Part shown: piece by piece, positions 8,848 to 18,333 of the stretch
How positions within the stretch are numbered: the first letter of the stretch is position 1
How the letters are laid out: each line of letters opens with the position of its first letter
Assembly: GCA_028278125.1 (NCBI GenBank)
Contig: JANQEY010000303.1
Span: 1 to 37,745 of the forward strand
Source of the DNA: a bacterium
GTDB taxonomy: Bacteria > Electryoneota > Electryoneia > Electryoneales > Electryoneaceae
DNA: 37,745 nucleotides
Direction of reading: 5' to 3'
The notes under the pieces: model-generated
Seen by the model: the letters and a program-made list of their open reading frames with translations, nothing else
The model's database searches: none
Told to the model about the DNA's origin: nothing
Program-made: the position numbers and the translations under genes

Positions 8848-11800
8848 ATGCGACGTTGGGTATCATTTATAACAGTGTTGCTGGTTACATTCGGCAGCAC
8901 TTTTGCTTTCGTACCTGAACGATCAAGGCATACAAATATGTTGCCGTTTGAAGTGGTTGATGTAACCAAAACAGAGAACGGCATTGATCTTACTCTCGAA
9001 TACGAACAACCATCCTGGTATGAAGTTGGTGATAATAATTCGGCTGTTTTGGTTACCGAATATTCATCCGGTGGTGTAGTTGAGATTGATGAATACCCTG
9101 TGGTACCAATAATTGGCGGATTATTCCGAATCCCGTCGAACTCCGGGGTAAGTGTCGAAATTATCGATGCAGAATATGAAGTTTTTGATGAAATCGAATA
9201 TGCCCATTATGCGGGTGTTGATGATCCGCACTCTTTTATATCAGCAGTCTCTGCTCAGGATACATGGTTTCCAGGAACAATCGCTGATATTGGTGAACCC
9301 GCAGTATTCAGGGATTTTCGTGTAACCAACCTTGTTACCTACCCTGTACAGGTAAATTCAGCCAGGCAGGAAGTAAGAGTATATCACAATATCCAGGTCG
9401 CAATTTCATTCGAAGGAACGGACGATAGAAACCAGTACGATTCCTGGCCTACACATATCAGCGAATCATTCCTGCCATTTTACCGTCAACTGCTTGACTG
9501 GGACGAAAACGAACTGGACGAATATACGCTCTACCGTGGCTCAGTCCAGCTTATAGCCAGGAATAACATGCTCCAGCTTGACGAGACACAGGAATGGATC
9601 GAATGGAAACTCCAGAAGGGATGGGAGTTTGAATACATTACACCACAGAATACACCCGATTTCACTGCTGCAGGAATTAAGTCTGAACTGCAGACTCGCT
9701 GGGACAATGCAGAACTTAAATATGACTACGTGCTAGTAATCGGTGATTCGGATGGTACTTATGATGTTCCGCCAGGTTCGGGTTATGGCGATCATGAATA
9801 TTGCAGGCTGGAAGGTGGAGACCAGTTAATAGAATGTATGCATGGGCGGATCAGTCTCGAAACCATCCAGCAAGCAGCTACTTACTTCAGTAAAGTATTT
9901 GCTTATGAACGAAATCCCGATCTGAATAATACAGACTGGTACCTGAAGGGGACATTAACAGCTAATTCTGCTACATCTGGAATGTCAACAGTTTACCTGA
10001 GCAGATATGCTCGTGATGCGATGATCGCATTAGGATTTACAGATGCAAATGTTTACGCTTACAACGATGGTGGTGGTGATGTTAACTCTAGAGCAATTGA
10101 TGACTTAAACGGAGGAATTAGCTTCTATGGACATCGGGGGTACCTGAGTACGGGATTAGATGCTGATGAAATTAATGGTTTAAGTAATGACTATATGACT
10201 CCGATTGTTCTGGATGTTACGTGCAGCACGGGCGACTGGACAGGCTGGGGTGAAGGTAGAAATGAAACCTGGATGAGAGCTGGGGAAGTAAATGCCCCTA
10301 GTGGTAGTATCGCTGCTATGGGAACGCATACGGCAGGGACAAATACCAGGTGCAACAACGCATTATCTGGTGGTGCATGGTATAGCATGTTGGTTCAGAG
10401 GAATCCCACTATAGGACATGCGCTTTTTGCTGCAAAGTTTAATCTCTTCCAGAATTTTAACGGATTCTCAGACATGAATGTCACTAGTTTCAGCGAATGG
10501 TGTAACATGATGGGCGATCCCCTGGCATATGTCTGGACGGGGATTCCCATTGAACTTGATGTTACTGCTGAAGCAGCAGTTGAGCTGGGAGACAATAGCT
10601 ACGAAGTAATCGCACTTGATTCCGATACTGGTGATCCCGTCGAAGGTGCTTGGGTTACGTTGTACAAGATGAGCAACGATGACGATTTGATTGTACGCGG
10701 TGAAACTGATTCACAGGGTTATGTTGAATTGATCGCACCCTTTGAGGATACAGGTGACGCGGTATTAACTGTAAGTCAACAGCATTATGCTCCCTACCAG
10801 CTCGAGATCGACGTCGTCGCTCCGGATGATCGTGTAGGATATCTCGATATAAGCTTCCTTGATGATGGAACAGAGGGTACAAGCGGTAACGGCAACGAGA
10901 TCCCTGAAGCAGGGGAGACCGTTGGCCTGGTTATAACTGCTAAAAATTTTGGTACCTCCCAACAGACGAATGTTGAAGCAACTGCTACCAGCGATGATGT
11001 TGCTATAGTGGACGTTAATGGAACAGCAGATTTCGGAACAATTAATGCCGGTCAGTCTGGGGTTAATGATACACCGATACTAGTTGAGATAGATCCTGAA
11101 GCACGTCATGACTGGATTGCCCACCTCGAACTTGAGTTCAGCAGTAACCAGGGCACATACGAAGATGGTTGTGTTATAGCTGTCAGAGCTGCAAAGTTTG
11201 CCTTTGAAACAATGAATATCACAGGTGGCGGAATAGACCCGGGTGAAACTCAGAATATTACTGTCAATATCAGGAATATTGGAGGAAGTGACGCGACAGG
11301 TGAGTCAAGCGTGGAACTGGTTTCTAACGATCCACAACTGGTTGTAGATAATGGTGATGGTTCAGTTAACGGCTTAAACATAGGTAATACAGCGACAACG
11401 ACTGAATTCCCTATTACCGCTCATTCGATGACCTTCCCCGGCCATATGGCAAACACAATGCTGATTATCACAACCGCTTTATCCCAGGTCGATACAGTGC
11501 ATTTTTCTATTCCTATCGGGACCAGGACATCCAGCGATCCTTCCGGGCCAGACGGTTACGGCTATTATGCTTATGATAATACTGATATAGACTACGAAAA
11601 TCTTTATCTCGAGTATGACTGGATAGAGATAAATCCCAACGCACCTGACAACGATTTTGAGGGAACTAACCAGAATCTCTCTGATACTGGTGATAACGTC
11701 GATGATTCTGTTGTTCTGGAATTACCTTTCACGGTTCAATATTACGGTGTTGAATTTGATTCAGTCACACTATCTGCAAATGGATTTATCGCCATGGGCA

Positions 11801-13845
11801 GCCAGCCTGACCAGGTATTACCGAGAAACTGGATTATTCCATCTCCCCTGGGACCCGATTACATGATTGCACCTTACTGGGATGAAAGACGTACTTCCGG
11901 ATCAGATAATGTCTACACTTACTACGATGAAGATGGCGGTAGATTTATCGTTGAATGGTATCAAGTCGATGACGCTTTTAATGGTAATCCATGCACTTTC
12001 GAAGTGATTATTTATGATATGGTTGCCGGTCATGGCACATTAACCGGTGATAACGAAATCCATTTCCAGTATAACGAAGTTTCCCATTCGCAGGGTGACT
12101 GGTCTGATGTTCCCTATTTTACTACCGGAATCGAGAATGGTGACCAGTCAGACGGTTTACTTATTTCCTACTGGGGAACAGAATATCCCGGTGCAGCACC
12201 TGTCGAGAATGGACGTTCGATCGTATTCACAACCAATACTACCAGGGCGACAGGATTCCTTGAGGGTACCGTAACCGATTTAAACACCGATGAAGCTATC
12301 GAAGGGGTAGAGGTTGGTTTACTTGAAAGCCGTGCGACCGCGACCACAGACGTCAATGGTTTCTATTTGATGGAAGTTATGGTCGGTACATATACAGTTG
12401 TAGCTGACCATGAACCATATGAATATTACCAACAGGGTGGTGTTACCGTCGATTCAGCAGAGACTACGGTCTTTAATTTTGGCCTGGGATCAGGATTATT
12501 CCATGTTTCCCCTGAAACATTGAACGTTACTCTTTATGATGAAATCCCACAGGATCATATAATAACGCTCTCGAATATGGGTACGGCACCTATTGAGGTG
12601 CATCTTGAGTTAACACCTTCATTCGAACTGGATGATTCGATGGATGTCGTTCAGGACCTTGATATTACACAGATAACGGGTGATTCCTGGATTGGTGGCA
12701 TGGTCTACGGTGATGACGTCTTCTACCTTTCAGGTGCAAATGGAAACCTTAATCCCAACTATGTTTACAGGCTTGGCTTCAATGGAGAATTTCTTGGATC
12801 ATTCGAACAACCGGGATCGAATGTTCCGGGTGCAAACATCCAGGGATTCCAGGACCTGGCGTATGATGGCGACTTCCTGTATGGAAGTATCGAAAACCAG
12901 GTTTATGCGATGAATCCCAATACAGGCCAGGTTTTGCACCAGTTTACAGGACCATATCAGCCAAACCAGGCCATGTGTTATGATCCTGTCTACGACGCTC
13001 TCTGGATAGGAAGAAATACACAGGATATTGTTGCTGTGGATAAAGAAACAGGCGAAGAAATCAACAGGATAGAATCTGAACTCTATATTGATGCGCTTAC
13101 ATATTGGCCGAATCAACCTGATGGATTCACTCTATATATGTCGGCCAGGGAGAATCATGCCGGTGTCAGACGGGATATCTACCGGGCAAATCCCGAGCTG
13201 GATTCAATTGAATATGTCACTCAGTTTGAAACACTTGAGGGTTATGAAACCAAAATAAAGGGACTTGCGCTGATTCCGGCCTACAACACGTATTACAACG
13301 CGTTAGCTTTACTCCATACGACCAATGACGAGGCTTTCCTGTATGTTCATGAGTTGAACATGCAGATACCATATGCCACGTTCAGCCCGGATGCAGTATT
13401 TTTATTCCCCGATGAAGACCAGGATGTTACCGTTACACTCTCAAGTGCCGGGCTTGATGATGGTCTATACAGGTCGGACCTGACTGCCTATCATACTACA
13501 CCAGAGGCAGTAACAGTAATTCCGATACTTCTTACTCTTGACCTCCTCGCTGTCCAAGCAGCAACTGCAGAAATTCCTAAAGATTTTGCTCTGAATCAGC
13601 CATATCCAAACCCGTTTAACAACACAACCACCATCAGTTTTGATGTTCCGGATAAAACGGAGATCAGCCTGGCTGTTTACGATGTGCTTGGAAGACAGGT
13701 TGCGTTACTTGAAAAGTCTTCATTTGAAGCTGGCAGCTACAATGTAGCTTTTGATGGTTCTAAACTGGCAAGTGGGATTTACTTTATTACTTTTAATGCC
13801 GGGAGCCATTATTCACAGGTCAGGAAAATGGTGTTGCTGAAATAA
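8848..13845 (+). CDS. Gingipain-like peptidase (family C25), giant secreted form with T9SS sorting domain
   Basis: The product has 1665 residues. Signal peptide: MRRWVSFITVLLVTFGSTFA. A propeptide-like region (~25-235) precedes a C25 cysteine peptidase domain (~237-568). The catalytic pair is visible as H429 in SFYGHRGY and C459 in VLDVTCSTGDW, 30 residues apart as in gingipains. Downstream are a carboxypeptidase-regulatory-like domain (~582-655), two CARDB-like Ig domains (~667-885), a beta module beginning YDWIEI (~905-1128), another carboxypeptidase-regulatory domain (~1131-1215), an Ig domain, a propeller-like stretch (~1270-1505) and the T9SS sorting domain (~1575-1665: YPNPFNN, VYDVLGRQV, ASGIYF, MVLLK). 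I chose ATG 8848 because GGAGG lies 5 bases before it; the frame extends to GTG 8815 without a site. A strong terminator follows, so it is probably monocistronic. Cleavage specificity is unknown. Confidence 0.88.
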   Translation: MRRWVSFITVLLVTFGSTFAFVPERSRHTNMLPFEVVDVTKTENGIDLTLEYEQPSWYEVGDNNSAVLVTEYSSGGVVEIDEYPVVPIIGGLFRIPSNSGVSVEIIDAEYEVFDEIEYAHYAGVDDPHSFISAVSAQDTWFPGTIADIGEPAVFRDFRVTNLVTYPVQVNSARQEVRVYHNIQVAISFEGTDDRNQYDSWPTHISESFLPFYRQLLDWDENELDEYTLYRGSVQLIARNNMLQLDETQEWIEWKLQKGWEFEYITPQNTPDFTAAGIKSELQTRWDNAELKYDYVLVIGDSDGTYDVPPGSGYGDHEYCRLEGGDQLIECMHGRISLETIQQAATYFSKVFAYERNPDLNNTDWYLKGTLTANSATSGMSTVYLSRYARDAMIALGFTDANVYAYNDGGGDVNSRAIDDLNGGISFYGHRGYLSTGLDADEINGLSNDYMTPIVLDVTCSTGDWTGWGEGRNETWMRAGEVNAPSGSIAAMGTHTAGTNTRCNNALSGGAWYSMLVQRNPTIGHALFAAKFNLFQNFNGFSDMNVTSFSEWCNMMGDPLAYVWTGIPIELDVTAEAAVELGDNSYEVIALDSDTGDPVEGAWVTLYKMSNDDDLIVRGETDSQGYVELIAPFEDTGDAVLTVSQQHYAPYQLEIDVVAPDDRVGYLDISFLDDGTEGTSGNGNEIPEAGETVGLVITAKNFGTSQQTNVEATATSDDVAIVDVNGTADFGTINAGQSGVNDTPILVEIDPEARHDWIAHLELEFSSNQGTYEDGCVIAVRAAKFAFETMNITGGGIDPGETQNITVNIRNIGGSDATGESSVELVSNDPQLVVDNGDGSVNGLNIGNTATTTEFPITAHSMTFPGHMANTMLIITTALSQVDTVHFSIPIGTRTSSDPSGPDGYGYYAYDNTDIDYENLYLEYDWIEINPNAPDNDFEGTNQNLSDTGDNVDDSVVLELPFTVQYYGVEFDSVTLSANGFIAMGSQPDQVLPRNWIIPSPLGPDYMIAPYWDERRTSGSDNVYTYYDEDGGRFIVEWYQVDDAFNGNPCTFEVIIYDMVAGHGTLTGDNEIHFQYNEVSHSQGDWSDVPYFTTGIENGDQSDGLLISYWGTEYPGAAPVENGRSIVFTTNTTRATGFLEGTVTDLNTDEAIEGVEVGLLESRATATTDVNGFYLMEVMVGTYTVVADHEPYEYYQQGGVTVDSAETTVFNFGLGSGLFHVSPETLNVTLYDEIPQDHIITLSNMGTAPIEVHLELTPSFELDDSMDVVQDLDITQITGDSWIGGMVYGDDVFYLSGANGNLNPNYVYRLGFNGEFLGSFEQPGSNVPGANIQGFQDLAYDGDFLYGSIENQVYAMNPNTGQVLHQFTGPYQPNQAMCYDPVYDALWIGRNTQDIVAVDKETGEEINRIESELYIDALTYWPNQPDGFTLYMSARENHAGVRRDIYRANPELDSIEYVTQFETLEGYETKIKGLALIPAYNTYYNALALLHTTNDEAFLYVHELNMQIPYATFSPDAVFLFPDEDQDVTVTLSSAGLDDGLYRSDLTAYHTTPEAVTVIPILLTLDLLAVQAATAEIPKDFALNQPYPNPFNNTTTISFDVPDKTEISLAVYDVLGRQVALLEKSSFEAGSYNVAFDGSKLASGIYFITFNAGSHYSQVRKMVLLK

Positions 13846-13876
13846 TAGTCAATTAAGTAATAACTATATTGTGAAG

Positions 13877-13904
13877 AAGACCCATTTATTGATGGGTCTT
13901 TTTT
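13877..13904 (+). terminator. Rho-independent terminator after the C25 peptidase gene
   Basis: A perfect 8-bp stem AAGACCCA / TGGGTCTT (13877-13884 with 13893-13900) with an 8-base loop is followed by TTTT. It lies 31 bases after the stop codon. Confidence 0.85.
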
Positions 13905-13920
13905 ATTGCTCTGATTCCAA

Positions 13921-13950
13921 TTGTGATTTTTTATCATGAAAGAGTATTTT
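13921..13950 (+). promoter_or_regulatory. Possible promoter for the LVIVD-ASST operon
   Basis: TTGTGA (13921-13926) and TATTTT (13945-13950) are 18 bases apart, directly after the terminator and 33 bases before GTG 13984. Both hexamers match consensus at only 4 of 6 positions. Position between a terminator and a start is the main support. Confidence 0.28.
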
Positions 13951-13983
13951 TATAGGACAATAATCATATGGGGAGAATATAAC

Positions 13984-15339
13984 GTGACAAGTCAATCATT
14001 TATCAGGATGCACTTTAGTCTTCTTCTAATATCTTGCGCATTTATAATCGCGGGAACAGCCTTTTCGAAAACTATTTCTTCACATAATCATCAGATTTTT
14101 AATTTTTACGGTTCATTTACAAATATCGCAGGAAGCGGCGATATGGTAGCTATTTCAACCGACAACAATGAACTGGTTTTTATAGATATCAGCAATCCGG
14201 AACTTCCTGTTCTTATTGAAGTTTATCAGCTTGAAAATTCCATTTTTGATATAGAAATCAGAAATGAATATCTGTTTGTGGCATGTGGAGAAAGTGGACT
14301 CGTAATAGTCTCAATCCAGGAATTACCGGGTGCTGAGATAGTGGCAATTTTTGAAAATTTCCCCGGAAATGACGATTTCAGTTCGGAAATGATAGATGTT
14401 TCAGGTGATTATCTGTATTCAGCAGTTGACACTTCCTTGACCATAATTGATATCTCTAACCCGGTTGAACCAGCAGTTCCAGGCGTCCACCATAACAACG
14501 AAACAATTAGGAACATAAGTGTGGGGCAGGGGATCTGTCTTCTTACCAGCAGGTTTTACGGAATGTTCATTGTAGGTATTACAAATCCGGAACAACCTGT
14601 TGAAGAAGGACATTGGGATTCGAGAACAGATGACGCCGATATTTCGGGTGATCTTGTTTACGTGATAGCGAATCATTTTGAGCAGGCTGAATTCGCTGTC
14701 GTAAACATTTCCGATCCACAAAATCCCGAACTTCTGGGTAATCACCTTACATTAGCCGGGTATGACTGGGAGCTTGATTATACACAACTTGCGAGACTTG
14801 ACGAGTTTGTCTATGTAACCTATGAAGTGACTGATCCGTTTGGGGAAGAAAGTTATGGTTTTAAAGTATTTAATGCTGGTGATGAAAGTGATCCCGCAGT
14901 AACAAATGATTATGAATCAGATCTATTGATTATAGACTTGATGGTGGTTGAGGAGTATCTCTATAATATCTCAGCCGATCAATTGTGTATTTATGATCTG
15001 TCCAATCCCTCTATTCCGGTAGAAATCGGAAATTTTACAAATGTTGACGAGCTACCCGGTATCAGCAGCATCCCTCAACAATTCGAAATAGTTTCTATTT
15101 ATCCAAACCCGTTCAATTCCGCTCAATACGTTGTTTATTCTGTCGATAAACCAATCAAAATCCAGATTTCAATATTTAATAGCCTGGGAAGATTAATCCT
15201 TAGCGAAGAACGTGAAATAAACTATCCCGGTTCCCATTCTTTCAAGTGGCATTCAACCGGACTGGCTGCTGGAAAATACTGGATAAATCTGAGGGACCAA
15301 CATAGAAGTATTGTCGAAGGTGTGATTTATCTCCGTTAG
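13984..15339 (+). CDS. Secreted LVIVD-repeat beta-propeller protein with T9SS sorting domain
   Basis: The product has 451 residues. A signal peptide (MHFSLLLISCAFIIAGTAFS) is followed by about seven LVIVD-type blades of ~45 residues, with the signature V-x-I-x-D-I-S-N-P-x-x-P (FIDISNPELPVL, IIDISNPVEPAV, VNISDPQNPEL, IYDLSNPSIPVE). LVIVD repeats form propellers in surface proteins; the binding partner is usually unknown. The last ~84 residues are the T9SS sorting domain (YPNPFNS, IFNSLGRLI, AAGKYWINL, final GVIYLR). I chose GTG 13984 because GGGGAG lies 8 bases upstream; the open frame extends to ATG 13936, which lacks a site and would add 16 residues before the signal peptide. The arylsulfotransferase gene follows after 28 bases, so they are likely cotranscribed. 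Confidence 0.83.
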   Translation: MTSQSFIRMHFSLLLISCAFIIAGTAFSKTISSHNHQIFNFYGSFTNIAGSGDMVAISTDNNELVFIDISNPELPVLIEVYQLENSIFDIEIRNEYLFVACGESGLVIVSIQELPGAEIVAIFENFPGNDDFSSEMIDVSGDYLYSAVDTSLTIIDISNPVEPAVPGVHHNNETIRNISVGQGICLLTSRFYGMFIVGITNPEQPVEEGHWDSRTDDADISGDLVYVIANHFEQAEFAVVNISDPQNPELLGNHLTLAGYDWELDYTQLARLDEFVYVTYEVTDPFGEESYGFKVFNAGDESDPAVTNDYESDLLIIDLMVVEEYLYNISADQLCIYDLSNPSIPVEIGNFTNVDELPGISSIPQQFEIVSIYPNPFNSAQYVVYSVDKPIKIQISIFNSLGRLILSEEREINYPGSHSFKWHSTGLAAGKYWINLRDQHRSIVEGVIYLR

Positions 15340-15367
15340 TTCGAACTATCTCAATATGGGATAAATT

Positions 15368-17587
15368 ATGAAACGTGCCGTTCTGTTCATATTGTTATTT
15401 TCATCAATTACCACCGTTACTTTTTCCCTGGAAGCAAAGACATTAACACTGGGATACAAGTTTCTCGCGCCTGTCCCTGGTGCAGTTGATGTTAATCCAT
15501 CATCAATGATCAGTATCAGGTACGGGGAGGAGCTGGGTGAGATTCCTGGCAGAGAAATGTTTATAATTAAAGGCTCTATAAATGGCGCCTATGATGGTAT
15601 TGTGAAACTGGCACTTGATCAGAAGACAATAGTATTTATTCCCGATAAACCTTTTGAATTTAACGAAACAGTAACGGTGATGTTTAAGGGAGGGTTAAAA
15701 ACAACAAGTGGATGCAATTTACCTGTTCTATCATATCAGTTTGAAGTCGAGAGTCGGCGGCTTCAATCCATTGAACGCGAATATTTTCAAAGAATTAATA
15801 TTAAGAGCTTTACGCATTTCCAACAGAAAGAACATTTAGGAAATGATCTTCATGCGGAAACTGGCATTAGCCTGGGAAGCAATGTTGTGAATGAACTGGA
15901 TGAGGTTTCAGTTCCTCCCGATTACTTCGATTATATGATCGAAACAGCCATTGAAGAACATGACGGTTACTTCTATCTCGATCCTGCGGCAGTTGATCCA
16001 GATGCCTGGGTAATGTATTCGATGCCCATGATAATGGATTACGAAGGGAATATTAAGTTTTTTATCAAAGCAGGGACTGAGGAATGGTACTGGGACTTGT
16101 GTCCTCATCCCGAACTTGAATTGATCACATATGCTGTTAAAGGAGCCGGTACAAACAAATTCAGGGTAATGGACAACACGTACACTGTTATTGATTCAAT
16201 AGTTCCCGGGAATGGGTACATCCTTGATTCACATGAACTAATCCTCGAACTGGATGGCAGTATCTGGGTTCTGGGTGAAGATTCCCGGATAATAGATATG
16301 AGTGAACTTATTGAGGGTGGTGATCCGGATGCTTTTGTAATTGGTAAAGTGATACAAGAAATGGACGCTGAGCGAAACGTGATCTTTGAGTGGCGAAGCC
16401 TGGATCACCAGGATGAGATACCGATTACCGATGCCGATACAGTGAATGGCTATATAGATCTTACCAATGAGACGATAGACTATATCCATACTAATTCTAT
16501 TGAAATTGATGATGATGGCAATGTTCTTATATCGAGCAGGCATATAAATGAAATAACAAAAATTGATTATGAAACCGGTGACGTTATCTGGAGGTTTGGC
16601 GGTGGAACAGGTAACCAGTTTGAATTCGTAAATGATGAAGATGATCCCGCGTTTCAGCATCAACATGACGTTCACCGGCTCGAGAATGGTAACCTGTTGT
16701 TGTTCGACAACGGCACTCAACACGATCAGCATACCCTTGTGAAAGAATATGAACTGGATGAAGAGAATTTGACCGCTACCCTTGTCTGGTCATTCCATCA
16801 GACACCATACACATTCTCAAACGCGCAGGGAGGGACAGAAAGGTTATCGAACGACAATACCCTGATCGGATGGGGGGCACAAAAAAATCATTTGGTATTT
16901 GCAACGGAAGTTTCACCGGAGAATGATATAATCTGGCAGATATGGATGGATGTGTTCAGGGAAACCGGAAGAATTCCAAATAGTTATCGTGTTCATAAAT
17001 CTGAATTTATAGGATATGCCGCAAGACCATATTTATGCTATGAAATGGCGGGTTCCGATGTAGTACTCTATATGAACTATTTTGGTCATGAAGAAGAGAT
17101 TGAAGAATTTTTAATATATCTGGGGCAAAATGAAAATGAGCTGGAATTTTATGATACCTCGATAAATGGTGTATTCACTGTTTACGGTTTACTGGAAGGA
17201 CAGCAGTACTTCTTAAAAATAAAGGCGTCAGATTCAGGAGGGATAGAAAGCGATTGGTCCAATATGATTGTTTTAACACCGTTGAATTCTATATTTCCAA
17301 AGAGAAAGATCACCCTACCCAAAGATTTCTCGATCAAACAGCTGTGGCCAAATCCTTTTAATTCAGAATTTAATCTGGTAGTAGATGTTCTGCTAAAAAG
17401 GGATATATCAATAAGCATCTATGATATCCTTGGCAGAAAAGTCAAAAATATACATCGTGGAACTCTGATCCCCGGCAGCTATCATTATAGTATTAATGGG
17501 GATAGTATGTCTTCAGGTGTGTATTGGATCAAACTGGACGTATCAGGCCTAGCTACTGAAATCCAGCAGGCAGTATTGATAAAATGA
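15368..17587 (+). CDS. Arylsulfotransferase (ASST)-like secreted enzyme with T9SS sorting domain
   Basis: The product has 739 residues and resembles PAPS-independent aryl-sulfate sulfotransferases, which move sulfate between phenolic esters through a sulfo-histidine in a six-bladed propeller. A signal peptide (MKRAVLFILLFSSITTVTFS) is followed by a Big_5-type Ig domain (~28-120, APVPGAVDVNPSSMISIRY). The ASST core (~190-520) shows DSHELILELDG (H289), DYIHTNSIEI (H374), ISSRHINEI (R391) and FQHQHDVHRLENGNLLLFDN (H433). These correspond in order to the active-site His, His, Arg and His known from the E. coli enzyme. An Fn3-like stretch (~560-640) and the sorting domain (~652-739, WPNPFNS, IYDILGRKV, final AVLIK) follow. 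The neighbour upstream is an LVIVD protein 28 bases away. No sulfatase or disulfide-forming enzyme is nearby. Substrate unknown. Confidence 0.82.
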   Translation: MKRAVLFILLFSSITTVTFSLEAKTLTLGYKFLAPVPGAVDVNPSSMISIRYGEELGEIPGREMFIIKGSINGAYDGIVKLALDQKTIVFIPDKPFEFNETVTVMFKGGLKTTSGCNLPVLSYQFEVESRRLQSIEREYFQRINIKSFTHFQQKEHLGNDLHAETGISLGSNVVNELDEVSVPPDYFDYMIETAIEEHDGYFYLDPAAVDPDAWVMYSMPMIMDYEGNIKFFIKAGTEEWYWDLCPHPELELITYAVKGAGTNKFRVMDNTYTVIDSIVPGNGYILDSHELILELDGSIWVLGEDSRIIDMSELIEGGDPDAFVIGKVIQEMDAERNVIFEWRSLDHQDEIPITDADTVNGYIDLTNETIDYIHTNSIEIDDDGNVLISSRHINEITKIDYETGDVIWRFGGGTGNQFEFVNDEDDPAFQHQHDVHRLENGNLLLFDNGTQHDQHTLVKEYELDEENLTATLVWSFHQTPYTFSNAQGGTERLSNDNTLIGWGAQKNHLVFATEVSPENDIIWQIWMDVFRETGRIPNSYRVHKSEFIGYAARPYLCYEMAGSDVVLYMNYFGHEEEIEEFLIYLGQNENELEFYDTSINGVFTVYGLLEGQQYFLKIKASDSGGIESDWSNMIVLTPLNSIFPKRKITLPKDFSIKQLWPNPFNSEFNLVVDVLLKRDISISIYDILGRKVKNIHRGTLIPGSYHYSINGDSMSSGVYWIKLDVSGLATEIQQAVLIK

Positions 17588-17608
17588 GAGAGAGTTATAA
17601 CAAAAATC

Positions 17609-17634
17609 GAGATATCTATCTCCATCGGGAGATA
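17609..17634 (-). terminator. Weak hairpin pair between convergent operons, possible terminator
   Basis: Two overlapping small hairpins lie here. One is TATCTCC / GGAGATA (17617-17623 with 17628-17634, 7 bp). The other is GAGAT / ATCTC (17609-17613 with 17618-17622), which on the minus strand is followed by GATTTTTG. They share bases and exclude each other. They lie after the converging ends of the ASST gene and the mini-protein operon, where a terminator is expected. The stems are short. Confidence 0.28.
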
Positions 17635-17759
17635 AAACTCTACCTTTACTGCAGAACACTTCCATTTCCACCATTTACCATTACAATGAAAATGGTGTTC
17701 TCAGTCACTCATTGATTCTTTACGCAAACTTCTGATATAGCTACTGATAAATCCCGCAA

Positions 17760-17969
17760 TTACTCAACAGGTGTTGCCGGTAGTGGAACCTCATTGGCAA
17801 CATGATTGTGTAAATCGACGTCCTGGGAATTCTCAATGCTATTATCTTCAGCTGCAAAAACTACATCTGTTCCTGCTATAATCTGTTCACCGGTTCCAGT
17901 CATTATAAAGGAAAAGAGAACAACAGGTAACACAAATATAGCTATTAATATCTTTAATCTTCTAGTCAT
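17760..17969 (-). CDS. Tiny secreted or membrane-anchored protein ending in TPVE
   Basis: The product has 69 residues. It begins with a basic start and a hydrophobic stretch (MTRRLKILIAIFVLPVVLFS), a signal peptide or signal anchor. A short acidic, polar tail follows, ending VANEVPLPATPVE. The start is ATG 17969, with GGAGA 6 bases upstream; the frame opens further at a TTG without a site. Its last residues repeat those of the next protein upstream (EPFPPTPVE), although the codons differ at two synonymous positions (GTT/GTA, GAG/GAA). The gene follows the 96-residue gene by 55 bases and is probably cotranscribed with it. I recognise no family. It could be a processed peptide precursor, a small membrane protein, or a decaying surface gene. 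Confidence 0.6.
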   Translation of the reverse strand: MTRRLKILIAIFVLPVVLFSFIMTGTGEQIIAGTDVVFAAEDNSIENSQDVDLHNHVANEVPLPATPVE

Positions 17970-18024
17970 TAGATTCTCCGCCAATTCTATAATATTGAAA
18001 GAACAAGCTAAAAGATATAACCTG

Positions 18025-18315
18025 TTATTCTACAGGTGTTGGAGGAAATGGTTCTGTTGGACCTGTATGCGTAGAATCCGGTGCTTCCAGATCATCGGGT
18101 TCTGTAGCATCGATACCAACTGTTATGTCTTTACCTTGTGTACTATATCCCATGGCATAGATATCGGGGGTAACAAGGATTGTGTCACCATCACTGGCTT
18201 TGTTTAATGCATCTTGAAAAGTAGGATACTGCGCAGATGGGACATAATAAATTTTCGCAGAAATGCAGAGTGGCATAACTACAAGTAGCAGAACAACGAT
18301 CAGTTTCTTAGCCAT
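18025..18315 (-). CDS. Small secreted protein with a single beta-helix-like N-terminal motif, ending in TPVE
   Basis: The product has 96 residues: a signal peptide (MAKKLIVVLLLVVMPLCISA), then IYYVPSAQYPTFQDALNKAS and DGDTILVTPDIY. This is the usual opening of right-handed parallel beta-helix (pectate-lyase-like) secreted proteins, where YPTIQxAIDAAxDGDTVLVxPGxY caps the helix. Here the helix stops after about one turn (GKDITVGID). A Pro/Thr/Glu-rich tail then ends TEPFPPTPVE. The ribosome site is very strong (AAGGAGG, 7 bases before ATG 18315), so the gene is unlikely to be mere debris. It sits 310 bases downstream of the sensor kinase and 55 bases upstream of a smaller protein with the same last residues. 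Function unknown. Confidence 0.68.
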   Translation of the reverse strand: MAKKLIVVLLLVVMPLCISAKIYYVPSAQYPTFQDALNKASDGDTILVTPDIYAMGYSTQGKDITVGIDATEPDDLEAPDSTHTGPTEPFPPTPVE

Positions 18316-18333
18316 TAGGGGCCTCCTTTTTAC

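Noticed and set aside
16238..16732. 164-codon antisense frame in the ASST gene
   Set aside because: It lies fully opposite a well-supported coding frame and shows no domain or start site.
17654..17700. Inverted repeat GAACAC...GTGTTC with inner CATTT/AAATG
   Set aside because: The stem has a 3-base bulge and a 22-base loop with no U-tract, so neither a terminator nor a clear operator.
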